A stretch of DNA of 29,809 nt from S012-113 sp965368405 (GTDB lineage Bacteria > Bacteroidota > Bacteroidia > Cytophagales > Cyclobacteriaceae): NCBI GenBank assembly GCA_965368405.1, contig CBDUMS010000037.1, positions 1 through 29,809 on the forward strand, read 5' to 3'. Under the pieces are notes generated by a model. It saw only the letters and a list, made by a program, of their open reading frames with translations. It searched no databases and had not been told where the DNA came from. Below, piece after piece: positions 7,405 through 15,823 of the stretch (position 1 is its first letter; every line of letters starts with the position of its first letter). A program made the translations under genes and the position numbers.

Positions 7405-7437
7405 AATTGAGGGATAGATGATCAATCCACCTCAATT
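7405..7437 (+). promoter_or_regulatory. Hairpin immediately before the MDR oxidoreductase start
   Basis: AATTGAG (7405-7411) pairs with CTCAATT (7431-7437). Inside this, GGAT (7412-7415) can pair with ATCC (7425-7428), leaving a 2-nt bulge and a 9-nt loop. The structure ends 9 nt before the ATG at 7447. There is no T-tract, so it is not a typical terminator for the preceding gene and may instead influence translation of the next one. Confidence 0.35.
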
Positions 7438-7446
7438 ACTTCCTAA

Positions 7447-8442
7447 ATGATTGCGCTCAAAGTAGTAGATAATAAAGAACTAGAGCTTGTAGAAGTAGAT
7501 GAGCCACATCCTGGTCCGGGAGAAGTACGCATAAAGCTAAAGGCAGCCGCCATTAATAAACGTGATTATTGGATCAGTAAAGACAAATATCCAGGAATTG
7601 TTGCTGGTACAACCTTAGGGTCTGATGGGGCCGGTGATATCGATGAAATAGGCCAGGGCGTTAGTAAAACATGGTTGGATAGAGCCGTCTTAATTAATCC
7701 GAATATCAATTGGGGTAAGAATCCTAATATCCAGAGTGCTGAGTACAAAATACTAGGAATGCCGGTTAACGGTACATTTGCAAACTATATCATTGTGCCG
7801 CAGGATAGGGTAGTTGTTCTACCGGTAAATTTAAGTTATGAGGAAGGGGCAGCCCTGCCTCTCGCGGGCCTAACGGCGTATAGAGCTTGTTTCCATCATG
7901 GAGGTATTAGTGAGGGTAAGCGTGTGCTCGTTTCAGGGTTTGGCGGAGGTGTTGCCCATTTTGCCTTTCTATTTGCTCAGGCGGTGGGTGCAAAACTAAC
8001 GGTAACCACCGGTCATGCGTTGAATATGGTAAAGGCAAAAGAGTTAGGGGCGGAATATCAATTCAACTACAACGAAACAGATTGGATTCAGCAAGCCGCT
8101 GAGCGTGTTGGAGGATTCGATGTGATAATTGACAGCGCAGGTGGCGATCAGTTTAATAACCTGATTAAAATTCTAAACCCAGGAGGTCGTATTGTTTTTT
8201 ATGGGGCAAGTAATGGGTTGCCAACTAGTTTGGATCTCTACCGACTTTTCTGGAAGCAGGGCACAATTCAGGGTTCGACCATGGGTAATGATGATGAATT
8301 CACAAAAATGGTGTCCTTTGTAGAAGAAAGAGGAATTAAACCATTGATTAGCAGGAAGTATCCATTTGAGCAAATTGAGAACGCGATTGAACAAATGAAG
8401 AATACCGGTACACCAGGTAAAACTGTTATCTTGTTCAAATAA
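7447..8442 (+). CDS. Zinc-independent MDR-family oxidoreductase (quinone reductase/alkene reductase-like)
   Basis: 331 residues, normal for medium-chain dehydrogenases/reductases. The N-terminal GroES-like catalytic domain begins with PHPGPGEVRIKLKAAAINKRDYW. The position that holds a catalytic zinc-binding Cys in true alcohol dehydrogenases is replaced by INKRDYW, and no structural zinc Cys cluster is present, so this is a zinc-free enzyme. The Rossmann domain contains the nucleotide motif VLVSGFGGGVAHFAFLFAQ (G164-A170 region) and IIDSAGGDQF, then GGRIVFYGAS. The family reduces quinones, enones or similar substrates with NADPH; the substrate here cannot be read from sequence. It has its own short upstream region with a hairpin and is followed by a possible weak terminator, so it is probably a single-gene unit. 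Confidence 0.9.
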   Translation: MIALKVVDNKELELVEVDEPHPGPGEVRIKLKAAAINKRDYWISKDKYPGIVAGTTLGSDGAGDIDEIGQGVSKTWLDRAVLINPNINWGKNPNIQSAEYKILGMPVNGTFANYIIVPQDRVVVLPVNLSYEEGAALPLAGLTAYRACFHHGGISEGKRVLVSGFGGGVAHFAFLFAQAVGAKLTVTTGHALNMVKAKELGAEYQFNYNETDWIQQAAERVGGFDVIIDSAGGDQFNNLIKILNPGGRIVFYGASNGLPTSLDLYRLFWKQGTIQGSTMGNDDEFTKMVSFVEERGIKPLISRKYPFEQIENAIEQMKNTGTPGKTVILFK

Positions 8443-8470
8443 TTGGCACATGGAATTATTTATGTACCAA
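8443..8470 (+). terminator. Possible weak terminator after the MDR oxidoreductase
   Basis: TTGGCACAT (8443-8451) pairs with ATGTACCAA (8462-8470) except for one C/A mismatch, with a 10-nt loop. It starts immediately after the stop codon. Only a short T-run follows (TTTGAC), so termination strength is doubtful. Confidence 0.35.
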
Positions 8471-8537
8471 TTTGACTCATTCGTATTATTATTCCTGAAT
8501 GGGGACAACTGCAATTTTATCTTTTAATCCAGAACTG

Positions 8538-8545
8538 TATTTTTG
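8538..8545 (+). promoter_or_regulatory. Putative -7 promoter element for plsC-gatC-TPR (TATTTTTG)
   Basis: An exact TAnnTTTG match 19 bp before the ATG at 8565. If used, transcription would start near 8551, downstream of the alternative ATG at 8499. This favours 8565 as the plsC start. No clear TTG -33 element is seen. Confidence 0.4.
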
Positions 8546-8564
8546 GCTTTTTAAAGAACACGAA

Positions 8565-9317
8565 ATGAAATTATTCCGATGGCTTCATACCGCTTATGCA
8601 GGTACTTTGTTTGTTGCTACATTTCTATGTCTTTTTCCAATCTTCTTTATTTGTGCTCAAAAGAAAAGCTGGCATAAAACTGCCTACAAGGTTACCCATT
8701 ACTGGGGATTAATATATTTTTTTCTGGTTGGGATAAAGCTAGAAATCGAAAATAGAAATAAAGCAGAGTGGCGGAAGCCCTGTATTTATGTTGCTAATCA
8801 TTTTTCATTTAGCGATATCGCCGCTATCCCTCTAATAGCCAATGATGCTTGCTTTGTTGGGAAACAATCGATTAGTAAGGTGCCACTTTTTGGCTATTAT
8901 TTTAAATCCCTGCATATAACCGTAAACAGAGAAAGTGTAAGGGACCGAGCGAGTGTTTTTGAAAAAAGCATTCAGGCGCTGAGAGACAAAAAATCGCTAA
9001 TAATTTTTCCTGAAGGAGGTATTCGCACATTAAACCCACCACAACAGGTTAGGTATAAGGATGGAGCCTTTCGAATGGCAATAGCACAACAAGTCCCTAT
9101 TGTACCGGTATCTTTGCCTAAAAATTGGGAGCTTCTTCCAGATGACGGAAAGCTCCTACTTCGTGGTAAAAATCTTAATATTGTAATTCATGAGGCCATC
9201 GACACAACGGGTTTAAAGGAAGATGATGTAGCGGCCTTACGTGAAAGCGTATTCGAAATCATCCAAAACACACTGAATGACAAAAACAACATCCAAGAAG
9301 GTGTTATACATAAATGA
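8565..9317 (+). CDS. plsC: 1-acyl-sn-glycerol-3-phosphate acyltransferase (PlsC/LPLAT family)
   Basis: I choose the ATG at 8565 (MKLFRWLHTAYAG) over the in-frame ATG at 8499. It places a membrane helix (residues about 9-31) near the N-terminus as in homologues and lies downstream of a promoter-like element. The product is 250 residues, typical. The acyltransferase motifs are present: NHFSFSD (H79-x4-D84, catalytic), the block KVPLFGYYFKSLHITVNRES, and FPEGGIR (148-154), which binds the glycerol phosphate; PIVPVSL follows. It transfers an acyl chain to lysophosphatidic acid at the inner membrane to make phosphatidic acid. It overlaps gatC by 4 bp (ATGA), so the two are translationally coupled. 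Confidence 0.9.
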   Translation: MKLFRWLHTAYAGTLFVATFLCLFPIFFICAQKKSWHKTAYKVTHYWGLIYFFLVGIKLEIENRNKAEWRKPCIYVANHFSFSDIAAIPLIANDACFVGKQSISKVPLFGYYFKSLHITVNRESVRDRASVFEKSIQALRDKKSLIIFPEGGIRTLNPPQQVRYKDGAFRMAIAQQVPIVPVSLPKNWELLPDDGKLLLRGKNLNIVIHEAIDTTGLKEDDVAALRESVFEIIQNTLNDKNNIQEGVIHK

Positions 9318-9604
9318 AAATCGACAATAAATCATTAAACAAAATTGCCAGCTTGGCAAAATTGAAAATAGAAGACGGTGAGCGCGATGTATTAATTAAT
9401 GATATGAGCGCCATCTTAGATTGGGTTGAAAAGTTAAATGAAGTTGATACCGAGAATGTAGAGCCAATTACACAGATGACGCATGAAGTAAATCGATTCA
9501 GATCTGATGATGTTACTCAGAATATCACGGCCGAGGAAGCTACCCGAAACGCCTCTACGGCCATTGATAATTTTTTTGTTGTGCCTAAAGTAATTAAGAA
9601 GTAG
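9314..9604 (+). CDS. gatC: Asp-tRNA(Asn)/Glu-tRNA(Gln) amidotransferase subunit C
   Basis: 96 residues, the standard GatC length. Diagnostic features are LNKIASLAKLKI at the start, the helix INDMSAILDWVEKLNEVDTENVEP, and the C-terminal FFVVPKVIKK. GatC clamps GatA to GatB in the GatCAB complex, which converts misacylated Glu-tRNA(Gln) or Asp-tRNA(Asn) to the correct aminoacyl-tRNA in the cytoplasm. gatA and gatB are not adjacent. The gene sits between plsC (4-bp overlap) and the TPR membrane protein (which starts directly after the gatC stop), so the three form one operon. Confidence 0.95.
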   Translation: MKIDNKSLNKIASLAKLKIEDGERDVLINDMSAILDWVEKLNEVDTENVEPITQMTHEVNRFRSDDVTQNITAEEATRNASTAIDNFFVVPKVIKK

Positions 9605-12568
9605 ATGCGTAAACTTTTTTATTGGAATGCTTATCCGACTACGTATAGGCTTATTTTTTGGGTGCTAGCCACCTTTTTTATGGGGCTGGCAACGGTGGTT
9701 GCTACAATACAACTTGTAGGAATTGAAGCATTTGTTCCATGGGATATATTTACGATTGAATCGGCATATGCTGTAGATTATACCATCTTTAGCAAGGGCC
9801 CTTTTAGTTTTTCTATCGATGCTGAAAAAAGGGTGCTTACCGAGATATTTAATGGCGGTCAAATCCCTTCCGGTATTTGGGGCTCCAAAGTCATGATTAT
9901 GCTTATTGGGCTAGCCATTAGTATCTACCTGGCAACGGTTACCTTATTTAAAAGAGTTTGGTACCTGATTGCAATGGCCGGGATGCTGCTATTCTTAATC
10001 CTTATGAATGTGGAGTCGGTGTTCCTGTTTGGTTGGAATGATACTAAGGTTCTGGTTCTTGTTTTTGTGGTACTGCTCAGCCCAAGCTATTATTTACATG
10101 CGTTTGCTAGCGGATTAAGCTTTCTAAAAAGACTTTGGGTGATGTCATTTGCTGTAATTGCTCTCGCAACATTAATTTACTTCTTTGGCGAATCTGAACA
10201 CGCATTTGTTAGCTTATTTAACTACGGTATACTTGCGCCATATATCCTTATCTTATTTTTTATTATTACAGTTGCACATGAAATCCTGGCAGGGTTTATC
10301 ATTGTAATAAGTGGTTCTGAGGGTATTGCAGACCGGTCGAAACTCAAACATTTCTTAGTTATTTCCGTCATTTACCTCGCCAATATTTTACTGTCCTATC
10401 TCTATATTGCACACTATATTGATTGGCAACTGGTATCCATTAACCCTTTTGTCCTATTAATGGTTTCGGCTGTTTTGGGAATATGGGGAGCAAAAGCAAG
10501 GGCATCTCTTTACGTAGGAGCAAGTTCTCTGGAATCGCTATGGCCCATCCTATATTTAGTTCTTAGTATAATAAGTTTGGGTACGCTCATTTTTATGATG
10601 GGCACCGTAAATGATCCTTTAATCTCCGTGGTGAATGACTTTATTATCTATGCTCATCTTGCCATTGGAATAGCATTTCTGCTTTATATTCTTTACAATT
10701 TCATTCCGATGATTGAGAAGGGGTTGCCGGTACGAAACGTGCTGTACAACCCTACCAACCTCCCTTATTTAACCTATCGCTTATTAGGTTTAATGATTTT
10801 AATAGCACTTTTTGCAGTCCGTGGTTTTGATTACCCAGTATGGTACAGCTTGGGCGGCCGCTATAACGCCAATGCCGATGTTGAAAAGGAGTTGGGAGAA
10901 CCGGAAATTGCCAAGGCATACTATGAAAGCGCGGATGCTTTCGCTTATCATAATCATAAGGCAAATTACAACTTGGCGCTTTTGGCCGAGAAGAACGAAC
11001 CTAAATTGGCCGACGATTATTATGTGAAAGCTGCAGACCGTTGGCCAACATCGCAAGCCATCGTTAATCGGGCAAACTTGCTAAATAATGGCTTCGATCT
11101 ATACCAGTCACTCTTTGCCTTGCAAGAAGGCGTAGAGATTATCGATGATAGTCCGGAACTCTATAATAACCTTGCGGTGCAGTTCGAAAAAGTTAAAATA
11201 TTAGACTCTGCGGCGTATTATTTTGAGAAGGCTGGATCGGTTAATAGCCATGTTAAGAATAATAGGCTAGCCTTTGCTGCTAAGCATGGTAGGTCTCTAG
11301 ATAAAGATTCAACCGCCTTATTCCGGGGTCTTGATCGGGCAGGGGAGGCGAATGCTTCTGCATTTGGCTACTTTACCAACACTCCGAATTTGAAGAATGC
11401 TAATCATATGTTTGATATGGTATTGCTCAATAACTGGTTGTTATCCGATAAGGTGAGCATAGAGAACGGGGCCTTAAATCAAGCACGAAAAACGATAGAT
11501 AGCACATCCAACGCTAGTTATCAGGATCGATTACGTTATAATTGGTCACTTGCGGCTTACAAAAATGGAAAATTTGCTGATGCCATCGAAGGCTTTGGGG
11601 GTTTGATTTTCAGCTCTGCAGATTGGTCTGATCGGGCAAAGCTTGCCTTGGGAAAAATATACCTCGAATTAGGCTCAAACGAACAGGCCATCAACCTACT
11701 CCTCGATGGAACCGGTGGTAAATTTAATCTCGAACTTGGTGTGGCCTATCTCGAAAATGGTAACCCGGAAAAAGCTGAAGAGTTTTGGACTAGGGCGGCC
11801 TCCGCCGAAATGGGTTTTATTTCAGAAATCGCAAATGAAATCCTGGCCGTAGTGTATAGTGATGACCCAGCACTCAGAGATGATCGACTCAAATACTTAT
11901 ATGGGAGATACAATAAGTTTTTTATCGATGAATCAGCGGAAAACGAGCTTTTAGCAACCATTGATGATAAGAACCTCCGTATCGATCTTGCCCTTGAATT
12001 GGCTAAATTCTATCATAACTATCAGAATAATGAAGGGGCTAAACTCATGCTAAAGAATATTGAGGGGCTCGCCCTGAGCATGAGTGATTATCGCAAGTAC
12101 CTATTACTGCATGCAATTATTAATAATTCAGCAACGAATGTGCAGAATCAATTAAGCGAATTCGATAGCCTATTTGAGTTTAAAGAAAGTGAGTTTGTTG
12201 TAGAAGCAACCTTAAATCATTTGGCGGGTTTAGAGCAAGATAGCCTTACCTATTATCGTATGGCAACAGATAATCCCTTCTTTGCCGACGCCGTACTAAT
12301 CGGCATAGATTATTATAAAGCAGACCCAGACCCATTTAAATGCTATGGTCACCTCGCTAAAGCGGTTCAGCTCAACCCAGAATCGCCACGACTATTGCGC
12401 GAGTACATTTTACTTTCCCTGGAAGTAGGGATGGATCAATTCGCAGTGAACGGATTATCAGAATATGGTCAGCGTTTCTCAGGCCAGTCGTACCTTATGT
12501 TAAAAGAGGAATACGATAGAAAAGTTATTGAGATTAATAAGAAGTTAGAATTGGAACTAAATGAGTAA
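9605..12568 (+). CDS. Large polytopic membrane protein with C-terminal TPR-like repeats
   Basis: 987 residues. The first about 410 residues contain roughly ten or eleven hydrophobic helices, for example near 16-38, 96-115, 118-142, 148-167, 177-194, 208-236, 249-271, 280-296, 312-333, 346-370 and 390-408. From about 420 to the end the protein is soluble and rich in TPR-like helix pairs: EPEIAKAYYESADAF, DSAAYYFEKAG, YKNGKFADAIEGFGGLI, LALGKIYLELGSNEQAINLL and LGVAYLENGNPEKAEEFW. This shape suggests a membrane-embedded module with a large repeat platform for protein interaction, probably periplasmic or cytoplasmic depending on helix count. The ATG follows the gatC stop with no gap, so translation is coupled. 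I recognise no enzyme motif and assign no function; similar proteins occur as conserved hypotheticals in Cytophagales. Confidence 0.88.
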   Translation: MRKLFYWNAYPTTYRLIFWVLATFFMGLATVVATIQLVGIEAFVPWDIFTIESAYAVDYTIFSKGPFSFSIDAEKRVLTEIFNGGQIPSGIWGSKVMIMLIGLAISIYLATVTLFKRVWYLIAMAGMLLFLILMNVESVFLFGWNDTKVLVLVFVVLLSPSYYLHAFASGLSFLKRLWVMSFAVIALATLIYFFGESEHAFVSLFNYGILAPYILILFFIITVAHEILAGFIIVISGSEGIADRSKLKHFLVISVIYLANILLSYLYIAHYIDWQLVSINPFVLLMVSAVLGIWGAKARASLYVGASSLESLWPILYLVLSIISLGTLIFMMGTVNDPLISVVNDFIIYAHLAIGIAFLLYILYNFIPMIEKGLPVRNVLYNPTNLPYLTYRLLGLMILIALFAVRGFDYPVWYSLGGRYNANADVEKELGEPEIAKAYYESADAFAYHNHKANYNLALLAEKNEPKLADDYYVKAADRWPTSQAIVNRANLLNNGFDLYQSLFALQEGVEIIDDSPELYNNLAVQFEKVKILDSAAYYFEKAGSVNSHVKNNRLAFAAKHGRSLDKDSTALFRGLDRAGEANASAFGYFTNTPNLKNANHMFDMVLLNNWLLSDKVSIENGALNQARKTIDSTSNASYQDRLRYNWSLAAYKNGKFADAIEGFGGLIFSSADWSDRAKLALGKIYLELGSNEQAINLLLDGTGGKFNLELGVAYLENGNPEKAEEFWTRAASAEMGFISEIANEILAVVYSDDPALRDDRLKYLYGRYNKFFIDESAENELLATIDDKNLRIDLALELAKFYHNYQNNEGAKLMLKNIEGLALSMSDYRKYLLLHAIINNSATNVQNQLSEFDSLFEFKESEFVVEATLNHLAGLEQDSLTYYRMATDNPFFADAVLIGIDYYKADPDPFKCYGHLAKAVQLNPESPRLLREYILLSLEVGMDQFAVNGLSEYGQRFSGQSYLMLKEEYDRKVIEINKKLELELNE

Positions 12569-12690
12569 TCTACCGTTTACAATAGAGTATTACAAGATTC
12601 GGTAAAATATACTTTTATTTGTAACATAACAGCGTTGGCTTTAGTCATACTATTGTGTCTAAGCTTATAGTAATCAAAAACACTCAATGA

Positions 12691-13413
12691 ATGACCAAAA
12701 TAATCGAGACTAAAAATATCGCCAGAATCTATAAAATGGGTTCTGAAATTGTACAGGCCTTAAAGTCTGTTTCAATGGACATCGATAAAGGCGAGTATGT
12801 AGCATTTATGGGACCATCTGGGTCGGGTAAATCAACTCTAATGAATATAATAGGCTGTTTAGATACGCCTACAGATGGCCAATATATTTTAAACAATAAT
12901 GATGTAAGCCATTTAACAGAAAATGAACTTGCAGAAATCAGGAATAAAGAAATCGGTTTTGTATTTCAAACTTTTAATCTTTTGCCTCGTGCATCGTCAT
13001 TAGATAATGTAGCCTTGCCACTTATTTATGCAGGTTTAGGGAGGTCAGAACGAGAAGAGAGGGCTTATCAGGCGCTTGAGAATGTAGGCCTGGGCGATAG
13101 GGCTTCTCATAAATCGAATGAACTGTCTGGTGGACAGCGACAGCGTGTAGCTATTGCGCGGGCACTAGTGAATAACCCTAGTATTATCCTTGCGGATGAA
13201 CCAACCGGTAACCTCGATACTAAAACCTCTTATGATATCATGGATTTGTTCCAAAAACTCCATGATTCTGGGAACACAATTATTATGGTAACGCACGAAG
13301 ACGACATTGCACACTACGCACATCGGATTGTACGTTTACGCGATGGGCTTATAGAATCTGATGAGCTGAATAAAGATGTGAGAGCAACGATTAGTACAAC
13401 ACCATTTGCTTAA
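12691..13413 (+). CDS. ABC transporter ATP-binding protein (MacB/LolD type)
   Basis: 240 residues, standard size. All ATPase motifs are intact: Walker A GPSGSGKST (41-49), Q-loop FVFQTFNLLP (Q93), signature LSGGQRQR (145-152), Walker B IILADEPTGNLD (165-176) and switch His in MVTHED (H202). The phrases NIIGCLDTPTDG and ADEPTGNLDT place it in the MacB/LolD/FtsE group, whose ATPases power permeases that extrude or release substrates at the outer face of the inner membrane by mechanotransmission. No FtsX/MacB-type permease lies next to it in this window, so its partner must be encoded elsewhere. It is followed after 9 bp by the PduO-type gene, a probable two-gene unit with no obvious functional link. 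Confidence 0.93.
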   Translation: MTKIIETKNIARIYKMGSEIVQALKSVSMDIDKGEYVAFMGPSGSGKSTLMNIIGCLDTPTDGQYILNNNDVSHLTENELAEIRNKEIGFVFQTFNLLPRASSLDNVALPLIYAGLGRSEREERAYQALENVGLGDRASHKSNELSGGQRQRVAIARALVNNPSIILADEPTGNLDTKTSYDIMDLFQKLHDSGNTIIMVTHEDDIAHYAHRIVRLRDGLIESDELNKDVRATISTTPFA

Positions 13414-13422
13414 GTACTCATC

Positions 13423-13971
13423 ATGAAAATTTATACGAAAGGAGGAGACGAGGGACTAACATCCCTGTGGGGCGGAAAACGCGTGTCAAAAGCTAGCCTG
13501 AGGATTGATGCTTATGGTACAATCGATGAGCTCAACGTTCACATCGGGTTAATCAGATCCGTAATTAAAGAAAAAAATCAAATTACCCTGCTTGAAGAGG
13601 TTCAGCGAATGCTTTTTACATTTGGAGCACATCTTGCTGCTGATCCGGATAAGAAGGGATTGAAATTGCCAAAAATTAATAATGAGCAAGTGCTTGATAT
13701 CGAAAAGTCAATAGACCATATGGAAGATAAGCTTCCTCAGCTAACTTCTTTTATTTTACCCGGTGGCGATCTCGAAGTTTCGTATTGTCACCTTGGTCGT
13801 GTGGTATGCCGTAGAGCCGAACGAATGGTTATTGCTTTAAATGATGAAAGCGAGGTGAATCCTGCCATAATTATTTACTTAAATAGACTGTCGGATTATC
13901 TTTTCGTTTTAAGCAGGTATGTGGCTAAACTCAATGGTGCTAACGAGCTGCCCTGGCATCCCGAAAATTAG
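13423..13971 (+). CDS. pduO: Cob(I)alamin adenosyltransferase, PduO type
   Basis: 182 residues, typical for a stand-alone PduO-type ATP:corrinoid adenosyltransferase. The N-terminal ATP-binding motif is present (MKIYTKGGDEGLTSLWGGKRVSK), followed by RIDAYGTIDELN (27-38). The core CRRAERM (R130, R131, E133) and YLNRLSDYLFVLSR (N154) complete the active site. The enzyme transfers adenosyl from ATP to cob(I)alamin to make adenosylcobalamin, the cofactor of methylmalonyl-CoA mutase and some ribonucleotide reductases. No cobalamin biosynthesis gene is nearby, so it may serve salvage of imported B12. It lies 9 bp after the ABC ATPase gene. Confidence 0.95.
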   Translation: MKIYTKGGDEGLTSLWGGKRVSKASLRIDAYGTIDELNVHIGLIRSVIKEKNQITLLEEVQRMLFTFGAHLAADPDKKGLKLPKINNEQVLDIEKSIDHMEDKLPQLTSFILPGGDLEVSYCHLGRVVCRRAERMVIALNDESEVNPAIIIYLNRLSDYLFVLSRYVAKLNGANELPWHPEN

Positions 13972-13991
13972 TTTTCCACTCGGATTTTCTT

Positions 13992-13999
13992 TAATTTTG
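13992..13999 (+). promoter_or_regulatory. Putative -7 promoter element for ilvE (TAATTTTG)
   Basis: An exact TAnnTTTG match in the 52-bp gap after the PduO-type gene, placing transcription start near 14005 and leaving a leader of about 18 nt before the ATG at 14024. The upstream -33 region has only T-rich sequence, not a clear TTG. Confidence 0.45.
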
Positions 14000-14023
14000 T
14001 AAAGGAAATAAAGCACTATTCTG

Positions 14024-15085
14024 ATGGTAAATACACTTGATATACAGGTAGAAAAAGTAGCTCAATCTCGAGTGAGTGAAATGGATTTCAATAATATTGA
14101 ATTCGCCAAGCAGTATTCAGATCACATGTTTATTGCAGATTATTATGATGGGCAATGGCAAGATTTCAAGATAGTTCCATACAAGAATATTAGTCTTAGC
14201 CCGGCAAATCCCGCAATACATTATGGTCAGTCGATTTTCGAAGGCTTAAAAGCTTACAAAAACGCAGCAGATGAGGTGTTGATTTTTAGACCTCATGAGA
14301 ATTTTAAGCGCATGAATATTTCGGCAAAACGAATGATGATGCCGGAGTTGCCGGAAGAAATCTTCATAGACGGATTGCGAGAGCTTATCGATATGGATAG
14401 GGCTTGGGTGCCGAATATAGACGGTACAGCTTTGTATATTCGTCCGTTTATGTTTGCTACCGACGAATATATTGGGGTTCGCCCTTCGCAGAATTTCAAG
14501 TTTATGATTATTACTTGTCCGGTAGGAGCATATTACTCGCGTCCGGTTAAGGTAAAAATAGAAGAGCACTATACGCGTGCAGCGAAAGGAGGAACTGGTT
14601 TTGCCAAGACTGCAGGTAATTATGCCGCATCGCTATACCCAGCTTATTTGGCGCAGCAAAAAGGGTACGACCAGCTTATTTGGACTGATGGTCAGTTTCA
14701 TACTCATATCGAGGAGTCCGGCACAATGAATATAATGTTCGTTATCGATGATACGCTAGTAACTGCACCCGTTGGTGATACTATCTTAAATGGCATTACC
14801 CGAGACACAGTGCTTAAGCTAGCCGAGGATTGGGGGATGAAGGTTGAGGTTAGACCTTTTACCGTGAAAGAACTCATTGAGTCTATCGAGAATGGTAGTT
14901 TGAAGGAGGCCTTTGGCGTGGGTACCGCAGCTACAATCACTAATATCGAAGTAATTGGCTATCGCGAGAATGACTACACCCTCGACATGGACAAAGCAGC
15001 CTTCTCGAAGAAGACCTTAAGTGCCTTAAATGAACTTCGCTATGGACGGTCGGATGATAAATTTGGCTGGAACTTCCAGGTATAG
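14024..15085 (+). CDS. ilvE: Branched-chain amino acid aminotransferase
   Basis: 353 residues, fitting the longer (eukaryote-like) class of fold-type IV branched-chain aminotransferases. Motifs seen are PAIHYGQSIFEGLKAYKN, the substrate Arg region YIRPFMFATDEYIGVRP, the PLP lysine in GFAKTAGNYAASLYP (K195), EESGTMNIMFV (E230/E231), NGITRDTVLKLAEDWG and FGVGTAATITNI. It interconverts leucine, isoleucine and valine with their 2-oxo acids using glutamate/2-oxoglutarate in the cytoplasm. It has its own promoter-like element upstream and a possible weak terminator after it, so it is likely transcribed alone. Confidence 0.96.
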   Translation: MVNTLDIQVEKVAQSRVSEMDFNNIEFAKQYSDHMFIADYYDGQWQDFKIVPYKNISLSPANPAIHYGQSIFEGLKAYKNAADEVLIFRPHENFKRMNISAKRMMMPELPEEIFIDGLRELIDMDRAWVPNIDGTALYIRPFMFATDEYIGVRPSQNFKFMIITCPVGAYYSRPVKVKIEEHYTRAAKGGTGFAKTAGNYAASLYPAYLAQQKGYDQLIWTDGQFHTHIEESGTMNIMFVIDDTLVTAPVGDTILNGITRDTVLKLAEDWGMKVEVRPFTVKELIESIENGSLKEAFGVGTAATITNIEVIGYRENDYTLDMDKAAFSKKTLSALNELRYGRSDDKFGWNFQV

Positions 15086-15102
15086 AACCAAGATGTTTGA
15101 GT

Positions 15103-15123
15103 CCTGATTAACAGGTCAATTTT
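15103..15123 (+). terminator. Possible weak intrinsic terminator after ilvE
   Basis: CCTG (15103-15106) pairs with CAGG (15112-15115) around a 5-nt loop, followed by tcaaTTTTT. The stem is only 4 bp (one more G-C pair lies beyond a mismatch), so this is a low-confidence call. Confidence 0.3.
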
Positions 15124-15238
15124 TCTTTATATCCTTAGAAATAAGAATTCTCGTTTATCCTAACGACGTCTTTGTGACATTCTAAAGTAAAGAGCTGTAA
15201 ATCGGTGAATTCATACTTATTCGACTTAATTTTATTAT

Positions 15239-15823
15239 GTGAATTATCTAGCTCACGTATACTTATCCGGAGATAATAAAGACATTCTCATTGGGAATTT
15301 TATTGCTGATGCCGTTAAGGGAAAGGCTATGGATGATTACTCCGATGAGATACGTCGAGGGATAGTCTTACATCGGGCCATCGATGAGTATACAGATAAC
15401 CACAGCTTGCATCGAAAAAGTCGGACACGACTGCACCATAGGTATAGTCATTATTCCGGTGTGCTGGTTGATATATTTTATGATCATTTCTTAGCGAAGA
15501 ATTGGTTAGATTATTCTGATCAAGCCTTGCTTCCCTACACAGAGGGTGTTTATCGACTTTTGAAGGAGCGCGAAGATATTTTGCCTAAAAGGATTAACCA
15601 TATGCTTAAATATATGATCCCCCATAACTGGCTCTATAATTATGCGCATCTAGAAGGAATAGAGAAAGTGCTTAAGGGTATGGCAAATCGTACAAAATTC
15701 GACTCCAAAATGGAATATGGTGTTGAAGATCTCCAATTAAATTATAATAAATTTGAGGCGGAATTCAGAGGGTTCTTTCCTCAGCTTCATGAGTTTGTTA
15801 ACGAAAAATTGGAAGTGATTTAA
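15239..15823 (+). CDS. acpH: Acyl carrier protein phosphodiesterase-like protein (AcpH/DUF479), GTG start
   Basis: 194 residues. The start is GTG at 15239; the overlapping ATG at 15237 is immediately followed by a stop, and family members begin with the same NYLAHVYLSG string, so GTG is well supported. Family motifs are ILIGNFIADAVKGK, RRGIVLHRAIDEYTDNH (His/Asp metal ligands of the HD-like fold), RYSHYSGVLVDIFYDHFLAKNW and LPKRINHMLKYMIPHNWL. E. coli AcpH removes the 4'-phosphopantetheine arm from acyl carrier protein, giving apo-ACP, in the cytoplasm; in Bacteroidota the activity is inferred from homology. Its stop overlaps the next ATG by one base (TAATG), so the downstream membrane protein is coupled to it. 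Confidence 0.88.
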   Translation: MNYLAHVYLSGDNKDILIGNFIADAVKGKAMDDYSDEIRRGIVLHRAIDEYTDNHSLHRKSRTRLHHRYSHYSGVLVDIFYDHFLAKNWLDYSDQALLPYTEGVYRLLKEREDILPKRINHMLKYMIPHNWLYNYAHLEGIEKVLKGMANRTKFDSKMEYGVEDLQLNYNKFEAEFRGFFPQLHEFVNEKLEVI

